This document shows, in pieces, positions 13,101 through 25,915 of a stretch of DNA of 64,000 nucleotides. A program made the position numbers and the translations under genes. How positions within the stretch are numbered: the first letter of the stretch is position 1; the number at the start of each line of letters is the position of its first letter. The stretch is from Blastomyces gilchristii SLH14081 (taxonomy: Eukaryota; Ascomycota; Eurotiomycetes; Onygenales; Ajellomycetaceae), in assembly GCF_000003855.2 (NCBI RefSeq), contig NW_003101649.1, positions 339,405-403,404 of the forward strand, read 5' to 3'. Under the pieces are notes generated by a model, which worked only from the letters and a program-made list of their open reading frames with translations, ran no database searches and was not told the origin of the DNA.

Positions 13101-13721
13101 GATCATAGTTGAGATTATCAACTTTATATATATAGATATCTTCACATTAATGTTCTCTGACATCTATGTTTAGTTTCATCATATAATAGATGTGAATATC
13201 TTTTGAATCATCAAATTCTGTGAGAAGTCAGAGTTTTGATAAGAGAATATACTGAAGATTATAATATCTTACAACTGAAGATTTAATTATTGTATAATAA
13301 TATAGACTGCTGTCTATTATAACTTTCATATTATACATATTATCTATCACAGTAGATACAAGAATTGCATTTATTATTATTTTCTCTTCAAATTATTATT
13401 ATCTGATCTCTTCAAGCTTCTGCTTATAAATTTAAACAGAAGTTAATCTTTTCTCTGTTTCATTGAGACATTCTCATAGTTATCTTCTAAATCTTTCTCC
13501 AATTTAATATGATTAATGTGAACAGATGCTGATTCATTTTTTAAGTAAGAAGACACTGATCTTTCTCTTGAGTGAGAAGATATATAGAATGATCAGCAGT
13601 TGAAAGTGATGTGTTCTGATCAGTTATAATTAATACATATCTCTCATTGATATCAGTCAGTGACTTCTTTGAGAGTGATCTCAGAAACTTAGAAGCCTGT
13701 TCAGATAATGAAGACCCTTGC

Positions 13722-13985
13722 CTATATATAGATATTTGAGTCTACTCTGTCTATAATATCTGCATCATTGTTGTTATTTCTCAGTGTAGATGTATAAGTG
13801 ACTGAGATATAATATCTTCTACTGCTGTTCTGTATACTCTTGAGCTTGATAAGACAGTCATTCAATGTCTGAAGTTGTATGCAGAAATCTTCATAAGTCT
13901 GATCTTTGTCTACACTTATAACAGTCTGTAAGAGTTTGAAAGTTAATGTCTTCTTGAGTATACTAATCTTATTTAATTCTCTCAA
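13722..13985 (-). pseudogene. gag-region remnant of B
   Basis: 87 open codons, probably capsid-like (helical, charged: MRELNKISILKKTLTFKLL, later LQTLNDCLIKLKSI). It lies between the 5' LTR and the protease motif. Related but broken sequence occurs in C (about 35330-35580) and A (about 38270-38510). Assignment to gag rests on position and helical character, not on a diagnostic motif. Confidence 0.5.
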
Positions 13986-14844
13986 GATTGATCATCTGCT
14001 TCTAGAATCTTGATGTTGAAGTTAGAAATAAATGTTGTAAGAGAAGTGTTTCTCTGTTAAGTACTCTGTAATCAATCTAATACTTTCTGTTATATAACAG
14101 TATCTCAGAACAGAATATTAAGATATTTGATAATATTATCAGATATTTATAAGGCTAATTTATATACTTTCATTTATGAATGAAACTTCTGTTTTACATG
14201 ATTCTTCAATCATTCATTGATATATCAATCTTGATTGATTAGTGAACTAATGACATCTTCATCTACACTTAGTTTTGTAAGCATTTTCTGTCTTTATAAT
14301 GAGTAGAGAGTGAGTTCAGAAGTATTGAAATATGTGAGAATATTTAAGTGTTTCTTCAGTACTTGCATTGTGTTCATATTTAATTCTGTTGATATTGAAG
14401 TTGCTTATACAGAGATTTCTAGTTGAGATAATTATTGAATTTCCTTATATTAATATTATTGAGTTACATGTATATCAGTGATCTATTTCTGTTGTAATTT
14501 TAACATCACTTGAAGTCACTGTGGCACTGCATTTATACTCATGTTCAAGAGTTCTTCTATATTATCAGTAGACATAGCTGTATAGTTCATTGAATGTGTA
14601 TTATCTGCAGAATTGAAAGAATTGTAATTATATGAAAATCTTATATATCTAAGATGTCAGAACTCTTAAATCTTTCACTGACATTCTCTTTGTGAGATCT
14701 TATTATGAGGTCAGAGTGACTGATGAGCAAGCTTCTATCTAGAAACTCAGTGTCTGTTTAACTGATTATTGTTTCTCTATTTCTTACACATTATTATATA
14801 TTCAGATATCTCAGTGAGTAATTATTTCTAATAAGAACACAATA

Positions 14845-14855
14845 AATGTTTTTCA
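14845..14855 (-). other. self-priming primer-binding site of B
   Basis: Directly inside the 5' LTR the plus strand reads AATGTTTTTCA. This is nearly the reverse complement of TGAAAAATATT inside the LTR (14915-14925). Allowing for CpG loss the two are perfect complements (AACGTTTTTCA and TGAAAAACGTT), as in Tf1-type self-primed elements. No tRNA-type site starting TGG is present here. Confidence 0.55.
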
Positions 14856-14857
14856 AG

Positions 14858-15128
14858 TGTAAGAGGCCTATACTGAATATATTGATATAATATATAGATC
14901 TTATAATACAAAAGTGAAAAATATTAGAGAAGGAAAGAAAGAGAAAGTGTGAGAATTAGTGATTGAAGTGAATATTTATATGTGTATGTGATGAAGCTTC
15001 AGAGTGAAAGAATAGAAATTCCATGAGTTTTTCAGCTGAGAATCAGTGACTGAGAATCGGAGCTTTCAGCGGAATCTGTGAAGTGTAATGAAATAGTCTA
15101 TATAATTGATCAGGCGCAGCCTGCTATA
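14858..15128 (-). repeat. 5' LTR of B
   Basis: 271 bp, TGTAAGAGGCCTATAC to CAGCCTGCTATA. The terminal CCACA of the partner has become CTATA by two C-to-T changes. The next five bases are the AAGAT duplication. Confidence 0.9.
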
Positions 15129-15257
15129 AAGATCTTCTCAGAATTCATTCAAATTCTCTTATCAGCTTCTATGATAAAATCTAGATATTTTATACTGTTG
15201 ACTTTAAAATCACACTTATTAATATCTATTAATAGTTCTGCTTCTTATAATTATTGT
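15129..15257 (-). mobile_element. Gypsy element A, fragment 2
   Basis: 129 bp of RT-region sequence that continues fragment 1 exactly (compare about 4605-4735 in E2). It starts with the right AAGAT of B and ends with the left ATTGT (15253-15257) of C. Confidence 0.85.
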
Positions 15258-15515
15258 TATAAGAGGCCTACGCTGAATAGATCGGTATTATATTGATAGA
15301 TCTTATATAACAAAGAGAAAAACATTAGAGAAGGAAAGAAAGAGAAAGTGTGAGAATCAGTGATCAGAGTGAATATTTATACGCGTTTATAGCAGCCGAG
15401 GATCGGCGATTGAGAATGGCTGAGAATCAGAGTGTACATGGTCAAGAGTGAAGTGAAAGAATCTATGAAGTGTAATGAAATAGTCTGTGTAATTGATCAG
15501 GCGCAGCCTGTCACA
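15258..15515 (-). repeat. 3' LTR of C
   Basis: 258 bp, starting TATAAGAGGCC (originally TGTAAGAGGCC) and ending CAGCCTGTCACA. It keeps GC-rich stretches around 15380-15420. Confidence 0.9.
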
Positions 15516-15716
15516 TTAGCCCCTCTCTTCTAGAAGCAGTTCTCATCAGTCAAGAACTGCTGTTTCAGATAACACAGAACTCAGAGTTCAGATTAATTAA
15601 TCATTGCTATCTCATTTTACAAGATATTACTGACTGCAGTCATGAGATCTCTCATTAAAAATATTCTCAATCTCTCACTCAAGCTCATTATCTTCTTCTA
15701 TAATGTCTGACAGCTG

Positions 15717-15914
15717 TCAGTCAGAAGTCAGTTGAGAAGGGAATGAATCAGTGACAGTGCAGCAGAGCAAGCTTGTGTAGAATATATTATAAATCTCTGA
15801 TAATGTATCAACACAGTAGTTGTGACTATCTAGAACTTCTATCACTTTATATCTGATATGATGATAATCTAGTGTATAAGATGAATATATGATTTGTATA
15901 TTCTTAAGATTCAA
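15717..15914 (-). pseudogene. integrase C-terminal (GPY/F) remnant of C
   Basis: 65 open codons with YKVIEVLDSHNYCVDTLSEI and the same SQLTSD end as in E2. Confidence 0.75.
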
Positions 15915-17056
15915 TCATATCAGATCTTCTATCTTATATTATTCAGCAGAGTCTCAGTGAATATTAATTTAATCTTCTTAATTCTATTTAGCACTCATTA
16001 TGAAGACTTCTGTCTAATCACAGATATGTCAGAGTTTCATTACTATATTATCAGCAATTTGAATTAAACTGCAGAGGTTTAGTATGAACTGTATAATCTC
16101 TAAAAGATTTAATACTTTTATATGATATTTATGTGTAAGAAAGAACAGACTTACATCTGTTGAAATAATATTTTAACTATTAATAGTGACCTCTGTGTAT
16201 AGAAGAAGATTATATCAATCATCTTATAAGTGATTACAGAACTTATGAAGATAATTCTTCACAGTCAGAATTATCTGTTCTGACACATCATTGATCTCAG
16301 AGTGATAGACAGTTGATAGATAGTATATAATCTTGAGAACTTGATAGATTCTTGTTCAGAGAGTGCTTATAAATTAACAGCTCTAATCTGATACTATAGA
16401 TCTCAGTAATTCATACATCTGATAGAACAGACTCTGTAGAAAAGCTTTGATAACTTATTCAGTATTCATTTTATTGTAAGATTTTAATATTATATCTTTA
16501 CTCAATTGATTCACAATGATCAGAATATTTCTACAATTCTTACTCTCAGATAGATTAACAGTGAAGTTAATTACTACATCTTATCAGATTCTATCAGAAA
16601 TATTAAGTGATTTCAGTAGATCTTTTCTACAGTTCTTTCATAAGATAATGAAAGAACAGTGATTACAGTTTCAGATGAAGCATCTAATACTGTTTAATAT
16701 CTCAGATTAATAGAACTCTTAGAAGATTATTCTATACAGTTATTCACAGTCTGAATAATCAGTTTTACATAAATTATACATCTCTTATATTATCTGAGTG
16801 TGTAAGAATTCAGAGTGAGAGACTCAGTGTTGTTCATGAAATCATAGAGTGTTATTATCATTGATTGAAGATTCTGAGATGTCAGTTCTTACATATAATT
16901 CTGAGAGAAATCAGAGTACTTCTTATTATACTGCTTCAGTGAGTGTTTAAAGAAGTTTATCAGTTTGAGCTGCTGTATATCATAGCTCATCTAATATAGA
17001 TTTAAGAGAAGTTGAGATATCAGTGACAGTTCTAATTGAAGAAGTATGTATAGTAC

Positions 17057-17240
17057 TATCATTCAAAGGGTCCTCCCCAGCGTACAATTACAGGCGTACG
17101 CCGGCTTCTTATATATTGTATGCTAAATTAATTAGCGGCCGCTATGGCCCCTTTACACTCATAAGCAAGTTCGGAAGTGGCCGCGTTATTATCTGATGAT
17201 TGTACATTCTTCTGAACCACTGTACATTCTTTCAAACCAC
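17057..17240 (-). repeat. 3' LTR of D
   Basis: 184 bp. It shares ACAGGCGTACGCCGGC and a GCGGCCGC stretch with the LTR at 32717. Its 20-bp tail repeats (TACATTCTTCTGAACCAC type) are mutated relative to the partner. Confidence 0.88.
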
Positions 17241-19919
17241 ATTCTTCCTCACCAGATTCAGTCACGCCCATGTGATCATGACATCTGCCCTAGCTTCATG
17301 CGGATTAGTGTGCCACTAGCATTCATAATCTTGTAACCTATCTCTGATTCAGCTAGCATTCTGTGTACACTCTTATAAAGAAACTTTCACTATATTATAT
17401 CACTCATTCACTAACTTTTCCTATTCTTCAATTATCTTCTTTATCATCATCATCATTGAATATTACTATCTCATTCAAGATTTCTATTTCTTCTTCTGTT
17501 CAACTCTTTTCATCTGTTCATCTATCACATTGTACATGTTTCTGATGATAGCCTCTCATTCCCATAACAAGTGTCATCATAGTGCTCATACCAGGCAGTT
17601 CATTAGCAGTAAGTGTAATACATTGTGAAATGTGATCAGCACTTGTTTATCTTCTAACAATCATCAGAACATACTACTATAAATGACATATCTTCTTCAT
17701 CTTCTCATACATTCTCAATCATTTCCTTCTCAGCAGGTTTCTGATTGTGTTTTCTGACATGATTTTGTGTGAATGCAGATGCTGATATGTTGTTTTTATT
17801 TGTATAGAATTCTCATGCATTGACAGATCTGCATTCACTGATGATAGTGAACTCAATATTGAATCATTGATCAAGAACTTGAAGAACATAATAATGAAGA
17901 AATTGTCTGTGTCATGTATAGCTGAGTCTTCTATGTCTCTCCCTGTCTCCTCTGTTCCTTTCTCTGCCACTTCCTCTCAATCTTCTATATCTGCCCCTGT
18001 GTCTGATTCTCCTGCTTCTGCTATCTCTGTTCCTGCAACCCTCACTCTCACTACTCCTGGTTTTGCTGTCTCTGCTTTTGTTACCAGCTCTCCCTGTTTC
18101 AAGAAGATGTTGTGTAGACTTAATGAATCATATTTCTCAGTGTGTATGCTTCTGTTCTTCTTACTGACTCTCAGAACAATTTATTGTATGAAGACTGTAT
18201 ACAACATAATAATCTAAAGCTCAGTCATGAATACTGATTATTACATTTATTTTAAATATTTGTGATGAAGTAATTATTCATTCATTTCAGAGAATCACAC
18301 TCTCTCTCAACAGTATTGAGATTGTAAGTCTTTCTCTTTTCATCTTTTCTTTCTAATGCTGATTTTTCTGTTCTTAGAAGAAATCATTATGAGTTTTACT
18401 GTGTATAAAGTCATAGTATTTACAGATATCAAGAAGCTTTTCATAACTGTAAAGTTCAATATTGCAGAGATATTCACTCTGACAAATTTCTTCAGAATAA
18501 TAGATCTGTATCAGTCTATTCTCTAGCATCTGTCATCTGACTTTGTGATGCAGGTGAAAGATATCTGTGTTTTCAGAAACAGAAACACAGATATCATACT
18601 CTTTTACACTCATGAGTGTGAGACTTGTACACCTTGTCTGAGATGTTATTGTGAGAATAAGCTGTTCACACACTGCATTCTGCTTCCTGCATTCTCTCAT
18701 GTCTCTCTCTCTCTTTCTGAGAAGCCTTGTGCATGTTGTAATTGTATGTACAATTCTAAGATCAGTGAGTGTTTATTCAGTAATTATTATCTCTGCTTTT
18801 GCAGTTTTATATACTAACAATAGTTCTTAGTTACTTCAGTGTCAGAGATCATTCTAATCAAAGATGACAATGTCACTGAGACTACTCTCTTTCATTCTTA
18901 AGCTTCTTCTGTCACTTTCTCTCCCTCTCTTGCAGGAAAGATTGTGTGCACATCAGATTATAAATATTTAGTCTCAGATGACTCTCACTGTCATTTATTC
19001 AGTCCTGCATCTTCTTCTTCTTCTGTTTCTTTCATCTTCATCTCTTCTGCCCTGGCTCCTGATTCTGCAGATCTCACACTCTTCTTCAATTTTTCTACAT
19101 ATACATGTGTGCATTTCTATATTAGCATTCCAGCCAATCTTGCAATAAATGACATTAATGTTATACATAGAGCAGTAGAGAAATTGAAGATGTACACAGC
19201 ATTGTTATAAGAGCAGCTTACAGCACTCAAATCTCTTACAGATCTTGAGTTTTGAGATTTCCTTTATTTTTGATATTTTTTGAGTGATGTGGCATTGAAA
19301 ATAGATTAAATATGTGACATATAAAAATGAATGAGATGTGTATAATAATATTTATCTTTTACAGCTGACTCTTACAGTTGATGATCAATTCATTATCTCT
19401 TTTCTTTTCTTACACTTTTTCTTTATCTGCTAGTCACTACTCTTACATAATCTCTATATGATACAGTGTTCAGTGACTAGGTTCAGCAGCTTTCACTTTT
19501 TGTGATTCTATCTCACATATTATTCTGTCTCTCTTCACTCACTCAGATCACTACAGTGAACAGCTTATTGAAACTAATCTCATTCAATCTCTGAGCATCT
19601 TCAGGGATTAAGATGACTTGATCTCATGTGCTCATGAATGTTTCAGATAATTTGTTCTCTGTGATCTCTGTAATTGAACTGATGTAAACAGTTGAATTCA
19701 ACTCTGAATTCCTTTTTCTTCTGTGATCTGATTCATGTGTAAGTCTGCTGCTTTAAGACTGCTCTTTACTGTGTTGTGTTCACTATCTGCAGTGTGTTAT
19801 CATACAACTAGCTACAGTCTCATCACTTATTAAAGTGTGATATTTGCCTGATTTCTTCATTGCTTCTCATTCTTTTCTTATAATTATGAAAAGATTGAAA
19901 TAAGTGAGATCATCTGGTT
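17241..19919 (-). mobile_element. 3' internal region of D with acidic broken reading frame
   Basis: This 2.7-kb stretch is D sequence between the LINE insertion and the 3' LTR. On the minus strand (sense for D) a frame broken by a TGA runs over about 17719-18090. It reads as an acidic, low-complexity chain (GESDTGADIED, then EEVAEKGTEETGRDIEDS), and similar acidic pieces recur near 19000-19090. The plus-strand Ser/Pro/Thr-rich frame at 17867-18217 is its mirror. The region lies downstream of integrase, where most Gypsy elements have only a short non-coding tail. No family is recognised, and a Cys-rich patch at 18545-18817 (plus) is also unassigned. Confidence 0.4.
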
Positions 19920-20329
19920 CATAAGTGTCTATTATTATTATTATTATTCTTCAATTATAGATGTATGCAGTCAGAGACTATGACATCTACCTGAGAACTT
20001 TTAGTTCTCAGGGTTTTTCCTATGTCTGTAAAGTTAACTATTATACATTCATCAATTTCAGATATGCAAAATCAGAAAATTTCAGCCCAGAATACAAAAA
20101 CTGTTTACAAATTGCAGTGTTTTAACATCTTTTGATACTTTGAAATCATTTGACAATATCATGACAAAGGAAAAGAGAAAAAGAACACAGTCTCAAAGAT
20201 AGACACATTAAATAGATAGATAGAAAGAAATTGAAAGAAAAAGATAAAGAAAAAGATAAAGTAAAGAGAGACTAACAAAATAAATTATTAAAAGAGAGTG
20301 TATAGCTGTTTTAACAGACTATATCTGAT

Positions 20330-23300
20330 TGATTTCCTCCTCTTCATATTCAGATAATTCTGAATTTAGTCATTTTCTTGTAGCTGCTTGAGTTTCTGAT
20401 AGAAAGTCTATTAAGTATTTAATTCCTATCTCAGTTGAGAATAAGAATCTCATATTTAATTGATTTAGATCATACTTCTCTTTCAATCTGGCTCTGAGAC
20501 TATTATATAATGCACAGTGCATTACAATATACTCAGAATTCTTGTTTATATTGCAGAATGAGCATTCTATTGAGTCAAATCTATCATCAAATCTTTGTAT
20601 ATAAGATTTGAAATAGTCATGTCCTAGTTTCAGCTGTATTATAGATGAGAATATTTTCTTTTTACATTTAATTGAACAAGATTTCCACTTGGGTTTTGTT
20701 TCAAATCTTGAATAATGTATACTCTTCTTTTATTTCTACCAGCTTTCATTCCACTTGTCTAAACAAGATTCTTTTATTTTTCTCTTTATAAAAGACCAGG
20801 ACATAATTTTTTGAATAGATCTGCTTAATTCTGCACTCTTTTTTACAGCTGAATCAGCCAATTCATTGTCATGAATATTCATATGAGCAGGAACTCAGTG
20901 CAAATAAATTATCAGCTTTGATGTTCTTCTCTTTTGAATTTTCAAAACAGAGTTTAAGATCAGTTCAAGATTCATTTGATCATTATGAATCTGACTATTT
21001 CTAAGTCTTTTTAAAGCAGCTTGACTATCAGAGAATATCCATGCCTCTTTTAAACTATTTCCTCTTTTATGAGATTTTATTTCTATGAGTTTGAAAGCTT
21101 TCACTATTGCAAATAGTTCAGCATCAAAGACTTCAGATTCAAAGCCTAGATTCCAGAAATCTGAGATAAAATTGATATTATCTTCAGTATAAGCAATGCC
21201 TGTGCCTAATCTATTCAGGTTCTTATTTTTTAAGTCATCTGAATAAATCAGAATAGAGTCTTTTATATTGATTGTAGAAATTCTCTTCAAATGCTGTTCA
21301 TATTCTTTCTCTTTTGATAGTTCACTTATTTGTAAGTCTATAAGAGATTCAAGCTTTTCTCTTCAGAGAGATAACTTCTCATGATTCACTTTTTCAATAT
21401 TTAAAGAAGAAAATTGATTTTTAATCAGAGAGCATAGTCTGTAAAGTTGAGAAGACATTTTCTTTGAAGAATCATTTTCATTTCAATCAAGAAATCTATT
21501 TCAATTCAGTTCATTTCCAGAGTTAATTGATGAAAATGAAGAAGAGACTCTTTCTCTGATTATATGATTTGAGCTCATCTTTATAACTCTCAGTGCATAG
21601 TTCATACAGGTCTTTTCAAATCTAATAGTAGGAGAGAGAATTGAAGCTTCAATTTTCATTGCTTTAATAGAAGATGATTTGAATACTTCTAGAATTCTTC
21701 TCAAGGCTCTGTTTTGCAGACTTTGAAAGAGTTCAGTGAAGTTCACTTAATTATTTCACCAAACTTGAACTCCATAATCAGCTACTGATGTAATACAGCC
21801 CATATATAATTGTCTCATAGCCTGGAAGAATAGACCTCTCTCTGTATTTAATAGTCTGATTATGTTGTTTAATAGACTTTCTGCCTTGACAGTTCTTTGT
21901 TGAATGTGATATTTAAAATTCAACTTGAAGTTTAACCATACTCTCAACTATTTGATATTTACACTAGGTTTAATCTCTCTATTTAAAAGAGTTAGAGATA
22001 GTTCTTTCTCATTGAATCTAGAAAAGAAATGAATTAACTCAGTTTTATTCATATTAAATTGAATTTGATTGATATCTGCTCTAATAAACATTTTCTTTGC
22101 AGCTTCTTCAATCACTTTCAAATTCTCTTTGATAGTTTTTGAGCTGTAAACTAGATCAATATCATTCATATAACTTGGAGATTGCACTATTCTCATATTT
22201 CTATTCTTGAATAGATATACAGTGTATATTGTAAATAAAATAGATGAGATTGAAGATTCTTATGATACTTCTATTTTTATCTCAGTCTTATCTTGTTTCA
22301 TTTCATCAAAGAAAAGTTGTATAATTCTTTTAGATATAAAACAGTTAATTCATTTTATTAGAGAAAGTGACAGTTTTAACATCTTCAAAGTCTGAATTAA
22401 CTTTGACTTTGAAACATAATCAAATGCTTCTTTTATATCAATAAAAACTGCAGTTGAGACCAGATCTTCATACTTTGCTATTTGAATATTATGAATAACT
22501 GAGAGAACAGTGTCAATTGCAGAACATTGTTTTCTATCTCTCATTTATTCACTGAATAAAAGAGAGTTATTAATAGAGCTTATAAAAGATAGTTGAGTAG
22601 CTATTATCTTTTTCAAAATCTTTTCTAGACAGTTTAGTAGAGATATTACTCTATATGACTTAGGAATTAAAGTTTTTCTATTAGGTTTTGTAAGAATCAC
22701 TTCAGTGGCTTCTCTTCAGCATTCAGAATAATATTCATTTTTCAAGAGATTGAAAAAGAGCTCAAAATATTTATTCTTTAAGTAGGAATATGTATTTTGA
22801 ATAATTAAGTGATTAATTGAATCAGGCCCTGCAGCAGTTTTAACAGAACTTGAGAAGATAGCTGACTCTAATTCATCTTGTGTAAGATCAGGCCATTCCC
22901 AGTCATTTTCATTAATATAGTTGAGAAGTGATATATTCTCTTTCTCTTTCTCTGAATCTGAATCTGGTGAGTTCTGAAAGAGAATTCTCATAAAAGCTTG
23001 ATATTTTTCCTCAAAAGAGTTTGCTGTATATGATTCATTCTGAAACTCATATTCTAAGACTGGAAGTTTTGCTACACTTCTTGTTTTAGTAGAGTTAAAA
23101 GCTTTAAAAACTTTCTTCTCTTGTGCTTCTTCAAGAAATTTATTCCAGCAGTCTGTTTTAGCTTTTTTAATATCTGAAAAATATTCATTTCTGACAGCTT
23201 TGAACTCTTCATCAGATATTATATCATTCTTTCAATCTCTTCTAGCAGTAGCTAATTCTTTTCTTTTAGATGAGATATTCTTATTTCATCAAGGTTTTGA

Positions 23301-24290
23301 ATACTCAGAAGATTTTCTCTTTGAAATATTATCTCTAACACTTGTTAGAATAATAGATGTAATAAGCTTCACTCTATTCTCAAGCATTTCATTTGAGATA
23401 TCTTGACCAGAATTTCAATATAGCTCATTCTGTCTTTCAGATTTTAACAGTTTTATACTTTCTTCAACTGCTTTTCAATCAGCTTATTCAAAGTTAAACT
23501 GATTAGAGAGAAGAGAATTTTCACTCATTGATTTTTCACTCAGTTCAATCTCAAATTGAATAATCTCATAACCTGATCCTGATGTCTTATTTGAGTTAAT
23601 AAACCAGTTTACAAGTCTTCTTTTCATTAGATTTTGTGATATGAAGATTAGATCTATAATAGATTTCTGTTTCATATCTTTTCTAAAGAATGTTTGTTAA
23701 TCAGACTTATTAATCAAATCTATTGAATGCTCAAAGGTTCATTTAACTAGATTATCAGCTCTCACTGCTCTCTTGCATTCTGAATTTCATCAGAGATGAT
23801 GTGCATTGAAATCTTCTATAATTATAGAGTTTCTTAATGAAGTTATGTTTAGAAATCCTCTATCAATTGTTCAGATATTATTATTTTTCTTCAATAACTT
23901 TTCATTATAGATATTTATGAGCTGTATAGTATCAAACTCATTTTCTTTATCTATAATATCACTCACCAGAATATCAGGGTCAGACATGATATCAAATCTT
24001 AGATTAAATTAATATCTTGATCTCTTTCTTTCATAGATTGCTACTCTTGACTTTATCTCAGACTTTTGAGATAGAAAGCAGTAGTAGCTTGAATGAGAAA
24101 TAATGTAATTTTGCTCAGCATCAAAATTCAGTTCCTGAAGTAGTATAAAATCAACTTTTTATTCAAATACAATTTGAAGATAAGAATAAATACAATTTGA
24201 GTTTCTATTCACATTATTTTGAATAAATGTGATTTTTGAAGAGTTTTTAAACTTTTTTTGTTGTTTTTGTTGTATATTTATACTAAAAGA
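20330..24290 (-). pseudogene. LINE copy 2 ORF2 (EN-RT-RNase H), broken
   Basis: Minus-strand remains, N to C: APE endonuclease with LQELNF (near 24130), an N-A-H-H-x-W-W motif after F (near 23800) and IIDLIFIS (23484-23675). RT follows with SINHLIIQN (22716-22991), motif A FIDIKEAFDYV (near 22420), and motif C Y-M-N-D at 22160-22172, where one Asp is lost. RNase H is at 20895-21290, with D in LIYSDD, E in DAELFAI and D in FSDSQAA. A C-terminal C-x2-C knuckle lies near 20560-20600. About ten stops separate the pieces. The protein would have supplied target-primed reverse transcription. Confidence 0.85.
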
Positions 24291-24299
24291 GAGTAGAGA

Positions 24300-25915
24300 T
24301 AGAGTAGGATCTAGTCACTATCATCAGATAGTAGATTATAACTATTTTAAAAAGTAGGGATCTCAACTGCTTGTATTATATCTAGTTTATCATCAGAGTC
24401 ATTTCTCAATTCTCTAATCTTAACAGAAGTTTAAGGATTCAAATTCTGTTTACATTTAGCTGAAGAATTGAAGTTTGAAGATTTAGATAGTTGAGAGTTT
24501 CTTCTTTTTGAGCTTACAGTTATAAGTCTACTGACTTGACTCTTCTCTTCAGTTCTAGATTGACTTTGAGCTTCATCTTTTCTTCAGTTCTTTTGAGTTC
24601 TAGAAGCAAACATACATTCTTTTGAGCTAGATGCATGTTTTTCTTTACAATTAGAGCACTTAAGCAGAGTATATTAACAAATTTCATCTCTTTTTGAGCA
24701 TGTTTCACATTTATACTCACTAGTTTTGTGATCTCTGGCATAGAATGCACATTTTGAGTCTCTAAAATATGAGATTGCAAAGTGTCCATATCTTTGACAG
24801 TTTGAACACTGTGTTTGAGCTTTGGGATTCATTCTTGAGTCTTTGTATTCATGAACTCTCATTTTCAAATCTGTTACTCTTACTTCAGAGATCTTTAACT
24901 GTTCAAGTGTTTTTATATATACTAGAATAGAGGCATTTCTCCTGCTTTATCTGAACTCAATTGAATTTAGTCATACAGGCTCCTTTCTCAGTTAAATAGA
25001 GTTATATTCTTTCAATTCATTTTTGAGAAGTAGCATTTCTTCTTCACAGTCAAAAATTTCAAATGAAATATTATAAAGAATGAATTTGTCTCACTTTTCA
25101 TCTCTTTCAGATAGAATTGTTGTGTTTAGCAAAGATTCTACTGCTGACTTTCAGAGATTCTCATTCTGAATAAGGAATTCAGCACTGAATTCAGACATTG
25201 TAGTCAGAATAATGAAGTTTTCAAAGAATGATAACTCAATTAAAGCTATAACTGATTTTTGAACTTCAATATCAGTTATCAACTGAGAAAAGAACTGCTG
25301 ATTAATTTCATTTCTGATTCTGAAAATGAGATTTAAGTTTAGCTTGTTTCTTTGCAGAATGTCCTGATTTGAGACTTTGAGAATAAGTCTTCTATTTCTG
25401 AAGATTTAGAAGTTTTTCTCTTTTTATATTTTCTTTTTCACTTTTCTATGAATAGAGGCATGAGCAGTATTCTTCTCAGTTTTCTCAGAATTTTGAGCAG
25501 GTTTTGAGACAGCAGGTTTAGAGACAGCAGATTCAGCTGCTTGAGCATATGTTTTCTTCTAATTCAAAGAAGAAGAAGAAGTAGGAAAAAAGAAAGAAGA
25601 AGAGTAAGATGAAGAGTCAGTGATTGTACTAGGAATTTTCAAGGTTTTTTAAACTGTGTTTGAGATTCCAAGTTTGAACTTGATCATCTCCTGTAGTTGT
25701 CTAGCCTGAGTATGAAGAATTAACAGAACTTCTTCATTCATCTCACTCAGATACTGCTTTTCAAGAATCTTGCTTACTTTTTCAAGTTTCTGTATTTCAA
25801 GAACTTATTATTTCTCTATTTCTTCTTTCTTTCTTCTCTTCAGAATTTCAATCTCAGAAATAGCATTTGAGAAAGCATCTTTTTCCACATCAACTGAGTG
25901 TATTTTTGAACTCAT
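24300..25915 (-). pseudogene. LINE copy 2 ORF1 (zinc-knuckle protein), broken
   Basis: The start is set at ATG 25915-25913 (MSSKIHSVDVEKDAF), which opens a charged coiled-coil-like N-terminus (EIEILKRRK...). The C-terminal part (24674-24868) holds CCHC knuckles: CSNCQRYGHFAISYFRDSKC (C-x2-C, then G-H), followed by CAFYARDHKTSEYKC and CETCSKRDEIC. Tad-clade ORF1 proteins bind the element RNA in this way. Frame breaks lie between the two parts, and the 3' boundary near 24300 is approximate. Confidence 0.75.

Larger units (their letters stand above)
9454..15128 (-). mobile_element. Gypsy element B, complete copy with both LTRs
   Basis: A 5675-bp complete but RIP-mutated element inserted in A. 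It has 271-bp LTRs at both ends and a perfect 5-bp target duplication AAGAT (9449-9453 and 15129-15133). Minus-strand order is 5' LTR, gag (13722-13985 open), protease (KVIIDSS near 13300), RT (YLDD intact near 12186-12222), RNase H, integrase (GPY/F at 9962-10144), 3' LTR. This gag-PR-RT-RH-IN order defines Ty3/Gypsy. Use this copy as the family reference for the window. Confidence 0.92.

Noticed and set aside
17867..18217. Ser/Pro/Thr-rich secreted protein on the plus strand
   Set aside because: It is the mirror of an acidic frame in the sense strand of element D, and no signal peptide or gene structure supports it.
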